This document shows positions 1-7,687 of a stretch of 23,039 nucleotides of DNA, one piece after another. Position numbers and translations under genes: made by a program. Below the pieces are notes generated by a model. It ran no database searches. It saw nothing but the letters and a program-made list of their open reading frames with translations, and had not been told where the DNA came from. The first letter of the stretch is position 1. The number at the start of each line of letters is the position of its first letter. Source of the DNA: Hyphomicrobiaceae bacterium UBA4118 (GTDB lineage: Bacteria > Pseudomonadota > Alphaproteobacteria > Rhizobiales > Methyloligellaceae); contig DFXC01000136.1 in assembly GCA_002383105.1 (NCBI GenBank), positions 1,092 to 24,130 on the forward strand, in the 5' to 3' direction.

Positions 1-2250
1 AAGCGCGCGGGCTGCGAAGCTTCGCACCGCGTCCTCGTCCTCGACGAGAAGCACGGTGCCGCGTCCGGTCAGGTCCTTGGGCTTCTCGGCGGCGGGACGG
101 CGCTCGATCTTGCTCTGCTCCACCTCGCGCGCGGACTCGATATAGCGCGGCAGGTAGACACGCATGGTGGTGCCGTTCCCCTCCGCGCTCTCGGCGAAGA
201 TATAGCCGCCGGTCTGCTTGACGATGCCGTAGACGGTGGAAAGGCCAAGTCCGGTGCCCCGGCCGATCTCCTTGGTCGAGAAGAACGGCTCGAAGATCTT
301 TTCCTTTACCTCCTCGCTCATGCCGGTACCGGTGTCGCGCACCTCGATCAGCACATACTCGCCCGGTGGGATGTGGCGCTGGCCGAGCTCGCGCGACTCC
401 CGCTCGCTGACATTGGCGGTGCGGATGACGAGCTTGCCGCCGCCGGGCATGGCGTCGCGGGAATTGACCGCGAGATTGAGGATGACCTGCTCGAACTGGT
501 GGAGATCGGCTTTGACCGACCAGAGGTCGTTGGCCTGATGCAATGTCAGCTCGATGTTCTCGCCGAGCAGCCGGCCAAGCAGGATGGAGAGCTCGGAGAG
601 CACGTCGCCGAGCGCCAGCACCTGCGGCCGCAAGGTCTGCTGCCGCGAGAAGGCAAGCAGCTGGCGCACGAGCCCCGCGGCGCGGTTGGCGTTCTGCTTG
701 ATATTCATGATGTCCTGGAAAGCGGGATCGGTCGGGCGGTGGTTCATCAGGAGGAAGTCGGAAAAGCCGATGATCGCGGTCAGCATATTGTTGAAGTCAT
801 GCGCGATGCCGCCGGCGAGTTGACCCACGGCCTGCATCTTCTGCCCTTGGGCGATCTGCAGCTCGAGCGCGCGCTGCTCGGTCGTGTCGATGGCGTAGGC
901 GATGGCCGCCTCGTTGTCGCCATCGGTCTGCTCGATGGGGCTGAGATAGATCCGGCCGCTCCGCTCCCGGTCGCCGGCAAAGGCGATGTCGACGGGCTCG
1001 ATCAGCCCTTGCCTGGCAATGGCCGCGTCAAGAGCCTGGCGGAGCCCTTGATGGCTCTCCGGCTCGACCAAGCTTTCGAGGCTCACCTTGCGGCCTTCGT
1101 CGGCGGCGCCGCTGAACAGGCGCAAGAAGGCGGCGTTGGTGGCGCTGATGAAGCCTTGTGCGTCGATAGTGGCAATGGCGATGGGCGCTGAATGGAAGAG
1201 CCGCGCAAAGCGAAGCTCGGCGGCGCCCGCCTCCTCGGCCTCTCCCGGCCCCCGGTTGATGACGAGCGCATGGGCCAGGGCGCCGCTACCTCCAGCGCGG
1301 GGGAGCCGATGCAGAATGCGTACCGGCAAGCTCGTGCCGTCGGCCTTGACCAGGTCGCTGTCGAAACGCTTGGTCGCGCCTTGCGCACTCCCGCGGCCGG
1401 TGCGGGCAATGAGCGCCGCGCTGTTCGGCGACATGATCTGCTCGAGCTTGAGCGGCCGGTTGGCGACCTCCGAGAGGTCGAGCCCGAGCCACTGGGCGAG
1501 CGTCGCGTTCAGATATTCGATATTGCTGTCGGCGTCGGCGGTGAAGAAGCCGGCCGGAGCGCTGTCGAGATAGGCGATCGCCGCCTGCACCTTGGCGAAG
1601 CTCGCCTCCGCGCGCGCGCGGTCCATCGTGATCTCGTCCACCTGCCAGACGACGAGCGCGCCCTTCCGCCCCGAGCGCGGGTCTGGCGGCATCGGCTGGA
1701 CCGAGATGCGGAACCAACGCGGAGGAAGCCCCGCTTCGTCCTCCCCCTCGCCGGGCGGCGGCAGCCGGAACTCCTCCTTGAGGCTGCGGCCCTGCTGGCT
1801 CGCCCGCGCCAGACGAAAGATGGCTTCGGCAAGATGCGGGTTGCCGGCAAAGGCGCGGTCGGGCGCCGGCACGCTCGCTTCAGGATCGAGCCCGAGAAGA
1901 TCGCGATAGGCTTCGTTGGCGTAGAGCACGCGGCCCGTGGCGTCGGCGATCAGCGCCCCTTGGGGGAGATTGTCGACGAAGGCCTTGGTGATGTCGTTGC
2001 GGGCATGCCTCTGGCCGAAATGGAGAATGCCGACGGCGCCGGCGAACAGGCAGAACACGCCCACCACGGCAAGGCCGGCAAGGATGGCGAGCACGAAAGG
2101 CTCGGCCATCTCGCGCGACACCATGGCAAGGCCCACGGCGGCTATTGCCAGGGCAAGGGCGAGAAGCACCACAAGGCCCACGCTGCCGTCGCGCTCGGTG
2201 CTGTCGGCGGCGGGCGAGGCATAGCGCATCGGCGCATCGATATCGGTCAT
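1..2250 (-). CDS. cckA: CckA-type hybrid sensor histidine kinase (partial, 3' end outside window)
   Basis: CckA is the membrane hybrid kinase that feeds phosphate through ChpT to the cell-cycle regulator CtrA. The frame is open for 750 codons from the ATG at 2250 to the window edge. Seen in order: two hydrophobic segments (about residues 20-40 and 48-70); PAS-like regions including VDNLPQGALIADATG and a later NSNIEYLNA-type stretch; the dimerisation/phosphoacceptor box GGIAHDFNNMLTAI with His484; an HATPase domain with N-box NLAVNSRDAMPGGG, a DTGTGM G1 box and GRGTGLGLSTVYGI; and the start of a receiver domain (TVLLVEDEDAVR) where the window ends. The receiver Asp lies outside. PAS-PAS-HisKA-HATPase-REC with an AHDFNN box is typical of alphaproteobacterial CckA, and a divergent fliO neighbour fits. 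The upstream region carries a perfect CtrA-type box, suggesting feedback. Identity is confident; the exact PAS count is not. Confidence 0.93.
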   Translation of the reverse strand, partial: MTDIDAPMRYASPAADSTERDGSVGLVVLLALALAIAAVGLAMVSREMAEPFVLAILAGLAVVGVFCLFAGAVGILHFGQRHARNDITKAFVDNLPQGALIADATGRVLYANEAYRDLLGLDPEASVPAPDRAFAGNPHLAEAIFRLARASQQGRSLKEEFRLPPPGEGEDEAGLPPRWFRISVQPMPPDPRSGRKGALVVWQVDEITMDRARAEASFAKVQAAIAYLDSAPAGFFTADADSNIEYLNATLAQWLGLDLSEVANRPLKLEQIMSPNSAALIARTGRGSAQGATKRFDSDLVKADGTSLPVRILHRLPRAGGSGALAHALVINRGPGEAEEAGAAELRFARLFHSAPIAIATIDAQGFISATNAAFLRLFSGAADEGRKVSLESLVEPESHQGLRQALDAAIARQGLIEPVDIAFAGDRERSGRIYLSPIEQTDGDNEAAIAYAIDTTEQRALELQIAQGQKMQAVGQLAGGIAHDFNNMLTAIIGFSDFLLMNHRPTDPAFQDIMNIKQNANRAAGLVRQLLAFSRQQTLRPQVLALGDVLSELSILLGRLLGENIELTLHQANDLWSVKADLHQFEQVILNLAVNSRDAMPGGGKLVIRTANVSERESRELGQRHIPPGEYVLIEVRDTGTGMSEEVKEKIFEPFFSTKEIGRGTGLGLSTVYGIVKQTGGYIFAESAEGNGTTMRVYLPRYIESAREVEQSKIERRPAAEKPKDLTGRGTVLLVEDEDAVRSFAARAL

Positions 2251-2385
2251 GGCGGGCAAATTACCCGATTCGAATTGTCTTGAGGGACATTGTCACGGGA
2301 GGGCGGTCAGGCCCATGCGTCCTTAGGACCTGCATCCCTAGGACGATCGCCGGAAGCAGCCTTATTCGTACCGGGCCCGCGTGGT

Positions 2386-2400
2386 TAATGAGCTGTTAAT
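2386..2400 (-). promoter_or_regulatory. CtrA-type binding box between cckA and fliO
   Basis: The sequence reads TTAA-N7-TTAA on both strands. In the cckA direction it reads TTAACAGCTCATTAAC, matching the established CtrA consensus TTAA-N7-TTAAC including the final C. About 14 bases further towards cckA lies TACGAAT, a possible -10, which would place the box at the -35 position of a cckA promoter. The box also ends only 26 bases before the fliO start codon, so it could act on either gene. The sequence match is direct; binding is inferred. Confidence 0.6.
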
Positions 2401-2426
2401 ACGGATTGAGTAGGAAATTTCCGTCC

Positions 2427-2783
2427 ATGCCCGACCCGAACACCATCATCCTCGCCATCGCGACCATCCTGTTCGTGGTCGCGCTCACAGCCCTCATGGT
2501 GTGGGCCTTCCGCACCTTCGTCACCGGCCGGCCAAGCGCTCACGGCTTTCTCAGGCCGCGCGACCGGCGCCTCGGCGTCGTGGAGGCGGCCTCGGTCGAT
2601 GCGCGCCGCAAGCTCATTCTGGTGCGGCGCGACGACGTGGAGCACCTCATCATCACCGGCGGCCCGGTCGATATGGTGATCGAAACCGGCATCAAGGGAC
2701 GGCCGCATCTTGAGCCCCCGCTCGAGGACGTGATCATCGCCAAGAGCGAGACGCGCCCGGCGCCCGATTTCAGCAAAAACTAG
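2427..2783 (+). CDS. fliO: FliO-like flagellar biosynthesis protein
   Basis: This is a 118-residue protein with one N-terminal membrane span (IILAIATILFVVALTALMVW) and a short cytoplasmic domain with the pattern RRLGVVEAASVDARRKLILV followed by VEHLIITGGPVDMVIETGI. That is the FliO family pattern: a small membrane protein helping assemble the flagellar export gate FliP/FliQ/FliR. ATG 2427 is preferred because AGGAAA sits about 9 bases upstream; a TTG at 2406 would add seven residues. It diverges from cckA, an arrangement known in alphaproteobacteria. No other flagellar genes are in the window, so it is an orphan here and the name rests on the domain pattern and the neighbour. Confidence 0.75.
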   Translation: MPDPNTIILAIATILFVVALTALMVWAFRTFVTGRPSAHGFLRPRDRRLGVVEAASVDARRKLILVRRDDVEHLIITGGPVDMVIETGIKGRPHLEPPLEDVIIAKSETRPAPDFSKN

Positions 2784-3023
2784 AATATGGCCTCGCTTTT
2801 TGGTTGACTGTAGCTAAAATGCCACATGCAGTTTCGCTTGTGGTCGGCAGCAAGTTGGGCTAAACCATCAGTCCGAGCTTGTGGTGGCCCTGTGTTTGTA
2901 GGGGCGGGTGTGAGGTGACGCCGGTAATCTTACCCCTCATGCCATGAGCGCGCCGGCAGTTCCCTGCTAATGGTCCGACACCGACTGGCTTCGGCCGGTC
3001 ATGTCAGTCCCCCAAAACTCTCC
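2784..3023 (+). other. Non-coding stretch with hairpins; possible small RNA ending at the 3024-3053 terminator
   Basis: No plausible gene lies here. The 3' half is rich in inverted repeats: CTCATGCCATGAG at 2936-2948, and a composite hairpin at 2977-3005 in which GACA/TGTC and a 7-bp stem (one G-U pair) close a TTCG tetraloop. It is followed directly by an intrinsic terminator. This is compatible with an independent small RNA, or with a leader upstream of the dipeptidase gene. I could not match it to a known RNA family, and I see no convincing promoter. Confidence 0.35.
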
Positions 3024-3053
3024 ACTCCCCGCCCTCCAGCGGGGAGTTTTTTT
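3024..3053 (+). terminator. Strong intrinsic terminator
   Basis: A perfect 9-bp stem (ACTCCCCGC at 3024-3032 with GCGGGGAGT at 3039-3047) has a 6-base loop and a run of seven T at 3047-3053. It lies about 240 bases after fliO and 44 bases before the dipeptidase start, so it ends either a long fliO transcript or a separate small RNA. Confidence 0.85.
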
Positions 3054-3096
3054 ATGGGGAGTTGGGGAGCCGAGCGACCAACCCCGCGGAGCTCAC

Positions 3097-3867
3097 ATGC
3101 CGCGCTTGCCTCAATGCATCAGCCTCGCCCCACTCATCCTTGCCGGCTCTCTTTGCCTGGCCACCGTTGTTAGCGCCAGCGAGATGCCGAAGGACTTCGT
3201 CTATTTGCGCGACGTCGATCCGACGATTCTGCAGGACATGCGCTATGCTAGCGCCGACAATTTCACGGGCGCGAAGGTGCCCGGCTACGAGGCGCCTGAA
3301 TGCGTACTGGTGCGGCAAGCGGCGGAAGCCCTGAAGAGCGTGCAGGCTGCCGTCCGCGCCAAGGGTCTCACGCTCAAGGTCTATGACTGTTACCGGCCCG
3401 CGCGCGCGGTGGCCGCGTTCGTCGATTGGGCGAAAAAGCCGGACGACCCTCACGCCAAGATCGTCTACTACCCCAATCTTGCCAAGGGTGCGCTGTTTCC
3501 CGACTACATCGCCACGCGCTCGGGCCATTCCCGCGGCGCCACCATGGACCTTACGCTGGTGGCGCTCGACGCCTCAAAGTCGCCCGCACAGAACGAAGCC
3601 AAGCCCACGACCTGCACGGCGCCGCAAAAATCGGAAGCGCCTGACGGCAGTCTCGCCATGGGTACGAGCTTCGACTGCTTCGACGTGAAGGCGAACACGG
3701 CGGCGTTGGGTCTCAGCAAGGAGGAGCGGGAGAACCGAGGCGTGCTGGTCGAGGCCATGCAGGCGCGCGGCTTCAAGAACTACCCGAAGGAATGGTGGCA
3801 CTTTACGCTTCAGCCCGAGCCCTGCCCCGACACGATCTTCGATTTCCCAATCGCGCCACGGCAGTAG
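3097..3867 (+). CDS. D-alanyl-D-alanine dipeptidase (VanX/DdpX-like, peptidase M15D), exported
   Basis: The 256-residue protein starts with a signal peptide (hydrophobic core LAPLILAGSLCLATVVSA, probable cleavage near residues 25-28), so it should act in the periplasm. It carries the zinc dipeptidase signature: His144 and Asp151 in SGHSRGATMD, and Glu232 and His235 in PKEWWHF. The spacing equals that of the VanX ligands and catalytic base (H-x6-D and E-x2-H). The upstream DCYRPARAV holds the conserved arginine. The family hydrolyses D-Ala-D-Ala released during peptidoglycan turnover; in most Gram-negatives it serves recycling, not vancomycin resistance. GGAG at 3088-3091 lies 5 bases before ATG 3097. 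The frame is open further upstream to 3001, but that would start inside the terminator. No van genes are nearby. Confidence 0.9.
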   Translation: MPRLPQCISLAPLILAGSLCLATVVSASEMPKDFVYLRDVDPTILQDMRYASADNFTGAKVPGYEAPECVLVRQAAEALKSVQAAVRAKGLTLKVYDCYRPARAVAAFVDWAKKPDDPHAKIVYYPNLAKGALFPDYIATRSGHSRGATMDLTLVALDASKSPAQNEAKPTTCTAPQKSEAPDGSLAMGTSFDCFDVKANTAALGLSKEERENRGVLVEAMQARGFKNYPKEWWHFTLQPEPCPDTIFDFPIAPRQ

Positions 3868-3949
3868 CTAACCCCGCGGGAGCGCCGAGAGCGCGCCTTC
3901 GGCGGGCATCTCAAGACGACGTTTGGAGGCTTGGTTCCTCACCGGGAAC

Positions 3950-5462
3950 ATGTCGAGTCAGCAGTGTCGTTATTTCGTGATGCTAGCGAGCGCCGTGAAA
4001 GCAGAGCGCAGGGTCTCGGCACGCCCACGGACGCGGCCGGCCGCCGAGCTGATCGAAACCGCCATCCCTGCACGGCTCGACCGGCTAACCTTCGGACGCT
4101 TTCACGCCCTCGTCGTCGTGGCCCTCGGCATTACCTGGATTCTCGATGGCCTGGAAGTGACGCTTGCCGGTGCCGTCGCAGGGGCGCTCAAGGCGAGCAC
4201 AAGCCTCGGCATGTCCAATGCCGATGTCGGTCTCGCCAGCAGCGCCTATCTGGCCGGCGCGGTGCTCGGGGCGCTCCTGTTCGGCTGGCTCACCGATCGG
4301 CAGGGACGCAAGCGCCTCTTCTTCATCACGCTTGGCGTCTATCTCGTCGCGACCGCAGCGACCGCATTCGCTTGGGATTTTCCGAGCTTCGCCCTGTTCC
4401 GCTTCTCACCGGGGCGGGCATCGGCGGCGAATACACGGCGATCGCCTCGAGCATTCAGGAGTTCGTGCCGGCGCGTTATCGCGGCTGGACAGATCTCATC
4501 ATCAACGGCAGCTTTTGGGTGGGCGCCGCGTTCGGTGCGGCAGCATCGATCGTTCTGCTCAACCCTGCCCTCTTGCCGCCCGATCTCGGCTGGCGCGCGG
4601 CCTTCTTCATCGGCGCCCTGTTCGGGCTCGTCATCTTGGTGATGCGCTCATGGGTCCCGGAATCGCCGCGCTGGCTCATGATCCATGGCAAAACCGATGA
4701 GGCGCACGCGATCCTCGATGCTATCGAGGACGGTCATTGGCGGCGCGGTCACCACCTGCCGGCCGAAGACCTTCCAAAATTCTGCTGCCGCTCGCGACGC
4801 TTTACCCCGCTCCGCGAGGTCTGGCGGACGCTGTTTCTTACTCATCGCCGCCGCACCGTGGTGGGCCTCAGCCTGATGGTGGCGCAAGCCTTCTTCTACA
4901 ACGCCATCTTCTTCACCTATGCGCTCGTCCTCACGGGCTTCTACGGCATCAGATCGGATCAGGTTGGCTGGTATTTGTTGCCCTTCGCAGCCGGCAATTT
5001 TCTTGGACCCCTACTGCTCGGGAGATTGTTCGACACTGTGGGGCGACGAATCATGATCGCCGCGACCTACGCTCTCTCAGGCCTGCTCCTTGCCCTCACC
5101 GGCTATCTCTTTGCGGCAGATCTTCTATCGGCGATGGCGCAGACGGTCGCTTGGACGGTCATCTTCTTTTTGCCTCGGCTGCCGCAAGCTCCGCCTATCT
5201 CACCGTGAGCGAGACCTTTCCACTTGAGGTCCGCGCGCTCGCCATCGCCTTCTTCTATGCGGTGGGCACCGGAATCGGCGGGGTGGCGGCACCATGGTTG
5301 TTCGGTTCCCTGATCGACACCGGCTCGCGCGTCAGTCTGTTCGGGGGCTATCTGTTGGGTTCGGGTCTGATGCTTGCCGCAGCGCTCATTGCGCTTCGCT
5401 TTGGCGTCGACGCCGAGCGCAAACCGCTCGAGGCGGTAGCTGCGCCGCTTTCGGCTACCTGA
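3950..5462 (+). pseudogene. MFS transporter (sugar/metabolite:H+ symporter type), two frameshifts
   Basis: Three consecutive frames together encode one complete 12-TM major facilitator of about 500 residues. Frame one (from about 3950 to about 4405) holds the N-terminus RLTFGRFHALVVVALG and motif A, GWLTDRQGRKRLFF. Frame two takes over at LTGAGIGGEYTA and runs to about 5170, including PESPRWLM and the second motif GRLFDTVGRRIM. Frame three continues with SAYLTVSETFPLEVRAL to a TAG-free end at the TGA at 5460-5462. Each switch fits loss of one base, at cgcttctcaccgggg (about 4402-4410) and at cttctttttgcc (about 5165-5175). No other stops interrupt the composite, so the lesions are either recent or sequencing errors next to homopolymers. 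Starts at TTG 3923, ATG 3950 or ATG 3980 are all possible. The substrate cannot be told from the sequence. Confidence 0.8.
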
Positions 5463-5467
5463 TTGGC

Positions 5468-5908
5468 CTACTCGTCGCGGTAGACGCGCTCGCGCCGCTC
5501 GTGGCGCTCTTGGGCCTCGACGCTCAAGGTGGCGATGGGCCGCGCATCGAGACGCTTCAAGCTGATCGGCTCGCCGGTCTCCTCGCAATAGCCGTAGGTG
5601 CCGTCGTCGAGACGCATGATCGCGGCATCGATCTTGGCGATCAGCTTGCGCTGGCGGTCGCGGGCCCTGAGCTCGAGCGCGCGCTCGGTCTCCGACGTGG
5701 CCCGGTCGGCGATGTCGGCATGCTGTGCCGAATCATCGTGCAGGTGCTGCAGCGTTTCCTTGGTCGAGCGGAGAATCTCGTCCCGCCAGATGAGTAGCTT
5801 CCGGCGGAAATAGGCCCGCTGGCGCTCGCTCATGAAAGGTTCGTCCTCCGAGGGTCGATAGTCGTCGGGGATTTTTCGTTTGGCCCGCATGGTCGTTTCC
5901 AGACGCAT
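5468..5908 (-). CDS. dksA: RNA polymerase-binding transcription factor DksA
   Basis: DksA binds the RNA polymerase secondary channel and, with ppGpp, adjusts rRNA and amino-acid promoters. The 146-residue product has a coiled-coil with tip acidic residues in DIADRATSE (Asp65, Asp68), the linker ALELRARDRQRKLIAKID, and a C-terminal finger region GTYGYCEETGEPISLKRLDARP. Only one cysteine (Cys108) remains of the four zinc ligands of E. coli DksA, a state known in alphaproteobacterial DksA. The start at 5908 is chosen because AGAGGA lies 5 bases upstream; ATG 5890 (MRAKRKIPDDYRP) is the alternative. The gene converges with the MFS gene, leaving 5 bases between the stops. Confidence 0.92.
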   Translation of the reverse strand: MRLETTMRAKRKIPDDYRPSEDEPFMSERQRAYFRRKLLIWRDEILRSTKETLQHLHDDSAQHADIADRATSETERALELRARDRQRKLIAKIDAAIMRLDDGTYGYCEETGEPISLKRLDARPIATLSVEAQERHERRERVYRDE

Positions 5909-6229
5909 CCGTTTCCTCTTTGGGCTTGAGACCCTGCTCCCCTTAACCGGCGCTCGCATGGTTAGCGATCCCCACCGGGCAGCCACGTATTTACGGAAGC
6001 GAGTCAACAAGTCAAGACGGCAGTGGCGCTTGACAAAGGCGCGAAACATCCTCACCGGGATCATTGCAAATCCGTCATATTTGCGGGCCGCGACGGCGCC
6101 TGGCTGAGCCCAGTTTTTGGGCAGCGATGGCTTGCTTTGGCATGCGGCGCCTCGATGCTCAACCCTTTCGCCGCCGCGCGAGCCGCGCTAAGAGGCGCGT
6201 AGCCAGAGCGCAAAAGGACGTTTCGAGGC
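5909..6229. other. Divergent intergenic region between dksA and ycjX
   Basis: No gene is supported here. Besides the candidate dksA promoter it holds a small inverted repeat, GCAAAT-N7-ATTTGC (6066-6084), which could be an operator for either gene. The dksA frame stays open upstream to 6064, but the codons before 5908 do not resemble DksA. Confidence 0.4.
5988..6015 (-). promoter_or_regulatory. Candidate sigma-70 promoter of dksA
   Basis: On the minus strand TTGACT (6015-6010) is followed after 16 bases by TAAATA (5993-5988), about 80 bases before the dksA start. A second TTGACT overlaps at 6007-6002. The match is good but was found by eye only. Confidence 0.4.
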
Positions 6230-7687
6230 GTGCCGATCTCCACCTATACCCAAGGCGTCGGCGATGCCTTCCGCAATATCGGCGACTTCGCCTCCGACCT
6301 CGTCGCCCCCACCGTCAGGCTCGGCGTGACGGGGCTTGCCCGCTCCGGCAAGACGGTATTCATCACCGCGCTCGTGCACAATCTCATCGCCGGCGGGCGA
6401 CTCCCCTTTTTCAATGCCGCGGCGCAGGGGCGCGTGTTGCGCGCTTATCTGGAGCCGCAGCCCGACGACGCCGTGCCCCGCTTCGCCTATGAGAAGCATC
6501 TCGCCGACCTCACCGCCGGCCCGCCAAGCTGGCCGGAAAGCACGCGCCGCATCAGCCAGCTCAGGCTCACGCTCGAATACGCCTCAGCGAGATTCTGGAA
6601 GCGCCAGCTCGGCCGCGAGCGGCTGCATATCGACATCGTCGACTATCCCGGCGAATGGCTTCTCGATCTGCCGCTGCTTCGCCTCGACTATGCCGCGTGG
6701 TCGCGCACCGCGATCAAGCAGAGCCGGACACCGGCCCGCAAGAAAGCTGCTAAGCCATGGCTTGCGTCGCTTGGCCTGGTCGATCCTACCGACCCGGCCG
6801 ACGAGGCGCTCGCGGAGACGCTCTCCGATCTGTTCAAGGCCTATTTGCGCGAGACCCGCGCCGACCCTTACGCGCTCTCCACACTGCCCCCCGGCCGTTT
6901 CCTCATGCCGGGCGACCTTGCCGGATCGCCGGCGCTGACCTTCGCTCCGCTCGATGCCAAGGACGAAACGAGCTTTCCGCGCGGCTCGCTGTGGACGATG
7001 ATGGAGCGGCGTTACGAGGCCTATAAGACCCATGTGGCGCAACCCTTCTTCCGCGATCACTTCGCACGGCTCGATCGTCAGATCGTGCTCATCGACGTTC
7101 TTGCCGCGCTGAATGGCGGGCAGCCCGCGGTTGCCGACCTCGAACGCGCCATGACCGAGATCCTCGAAAGCTTCAGGACCGGCGCCAACAATCTCTGGTC
7201 GAGCCTGTTCGCGCCGCGCATCGACCGCATCGTGCTTGCCGCCACCAAGGCCGATCATCTGCACCATCAAAGCCATGACCGGCTCGAGGCGATCCTCGCC
7301 AAGCTCACCGGCAGGGCCATGGCGCGGGCGAAATATGCCGGCGCCGAAATGAAGGCACTGGCGCTTGCCGCCGTGCGCGCGACCCGCGAAGGCGAGGCCA
7401 GGCGGAATGGTGAGAAGCTTCCGTGCATCGTCGGCTATCCGCTTCCCGGCGAGACCATCGGCAAGCGCACCTTCAACGGCAATGAGGAATTCGCAATCTT
7501 CCCCGGCGATCTTCCCCCCGATCCGGAGGCTGCGCTGAGAGGCTGGCAAACCGAGGAGGGCGACATGCGCTTCGTGCGCTTCCGCCCCCCTAATCCTGTG
7601 CTCCTCCCTTCCGGTGGCTTCGCGCCGTTCCCAAATATCCGCCTCGACCGCGCCATCGAGGCGCTGATCGGAGATCGCCTGGCATGA
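6230..7687 (+). CDS. ycjX: YcjX family P-loop GTPase/ATPase (DUF463)
   Basis: This 485-residue protein has a P-loop, GLARSGKT at residues 35-42 within LGVTGLARSGKTVFITALVH, followed by the YcjX-specific VDYPGEWLLDLPLL near residues 135-148 and a TKAD motif near residue 338 in the position of the guanine-specificity box. YcjX proteins are predicted nucleotide hydrolases conserved in proteobacteria, in enterobacteria linked to the phage-shock/envelope-stress regulon; the cellular role is not settled. The start is GTG 6230, with AAGGAC about 11 bases upstream and a closer GAGG. The stop overlaps the next start as ATGA, so ycjX and ycjF are translationally coupled. Length is normal for the family. 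Confidence 0.9.
   Translation: MPISTYTQGVGDAFRNIGDFASDLVAPTVRLGVTGLARSGKTVFITALVHNLIAGGRLPFFNAAAQGRVLRAYLEPQPDDAVPRFAYEKHLADLTAGPPSWPESTRRISQLRLTLEYASARFWKRQLGRERLHIDIVDYPGEWLLDLPLLRLDYAAWSRTAIKQSRTPARKKAAKPWLASLGLVDPTDPADEALAETLSDLFKAYLRETRADPYALSTLPPGRFLMPGDLAGSPALTFAPLDAKDETSFPRGSLWTMMERRYEAYKTHVAQPFFRDHFARLDRQIVLIDVLAALNGGQPAVADLERAMTEILESFRTGANNLWSSLFAPRIDRIVLAATKADHLHHQSHDRLEAILAKLTGRAMARAKYAGAEMKALALAAVRATREGEARRNGEKLPCIVGYPLPGETIGKRTFNGNEEFAIFPGDLPPDPEAALRGWQTEEGDMRFVRFRPPNPVLLPSGGFAPFPNIRLDRAIEALIGDRLA

Noticed and set aside
373..2283. Long plus-strand frames across cckA
   Set aside because: They are antisense shadows of a clearly recognised histidine kinase, with biased composition and no motifs.
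3001..3096. Upstream extension of the dipeptidase frame to 3001
   Set aside because: It would put the start codon before and through an intrinsic terminator hairpin; ATG 3097 has a good ribosome site and directly starts the signal peptide.
3097..3867. Vancomycin-resistance role for the VanX-like dipeptidase
   Set aside because: No vanH/vanA/vanRS genes are nearby, the protein is exported and the organism is Gram-negative; peptidoglycan recycling is the better reading.
6584..7549. 321-codon minus-strand frame opposite ycjX
   Set aside because: Shadow of ycjX, without a start context or recognisable domain.
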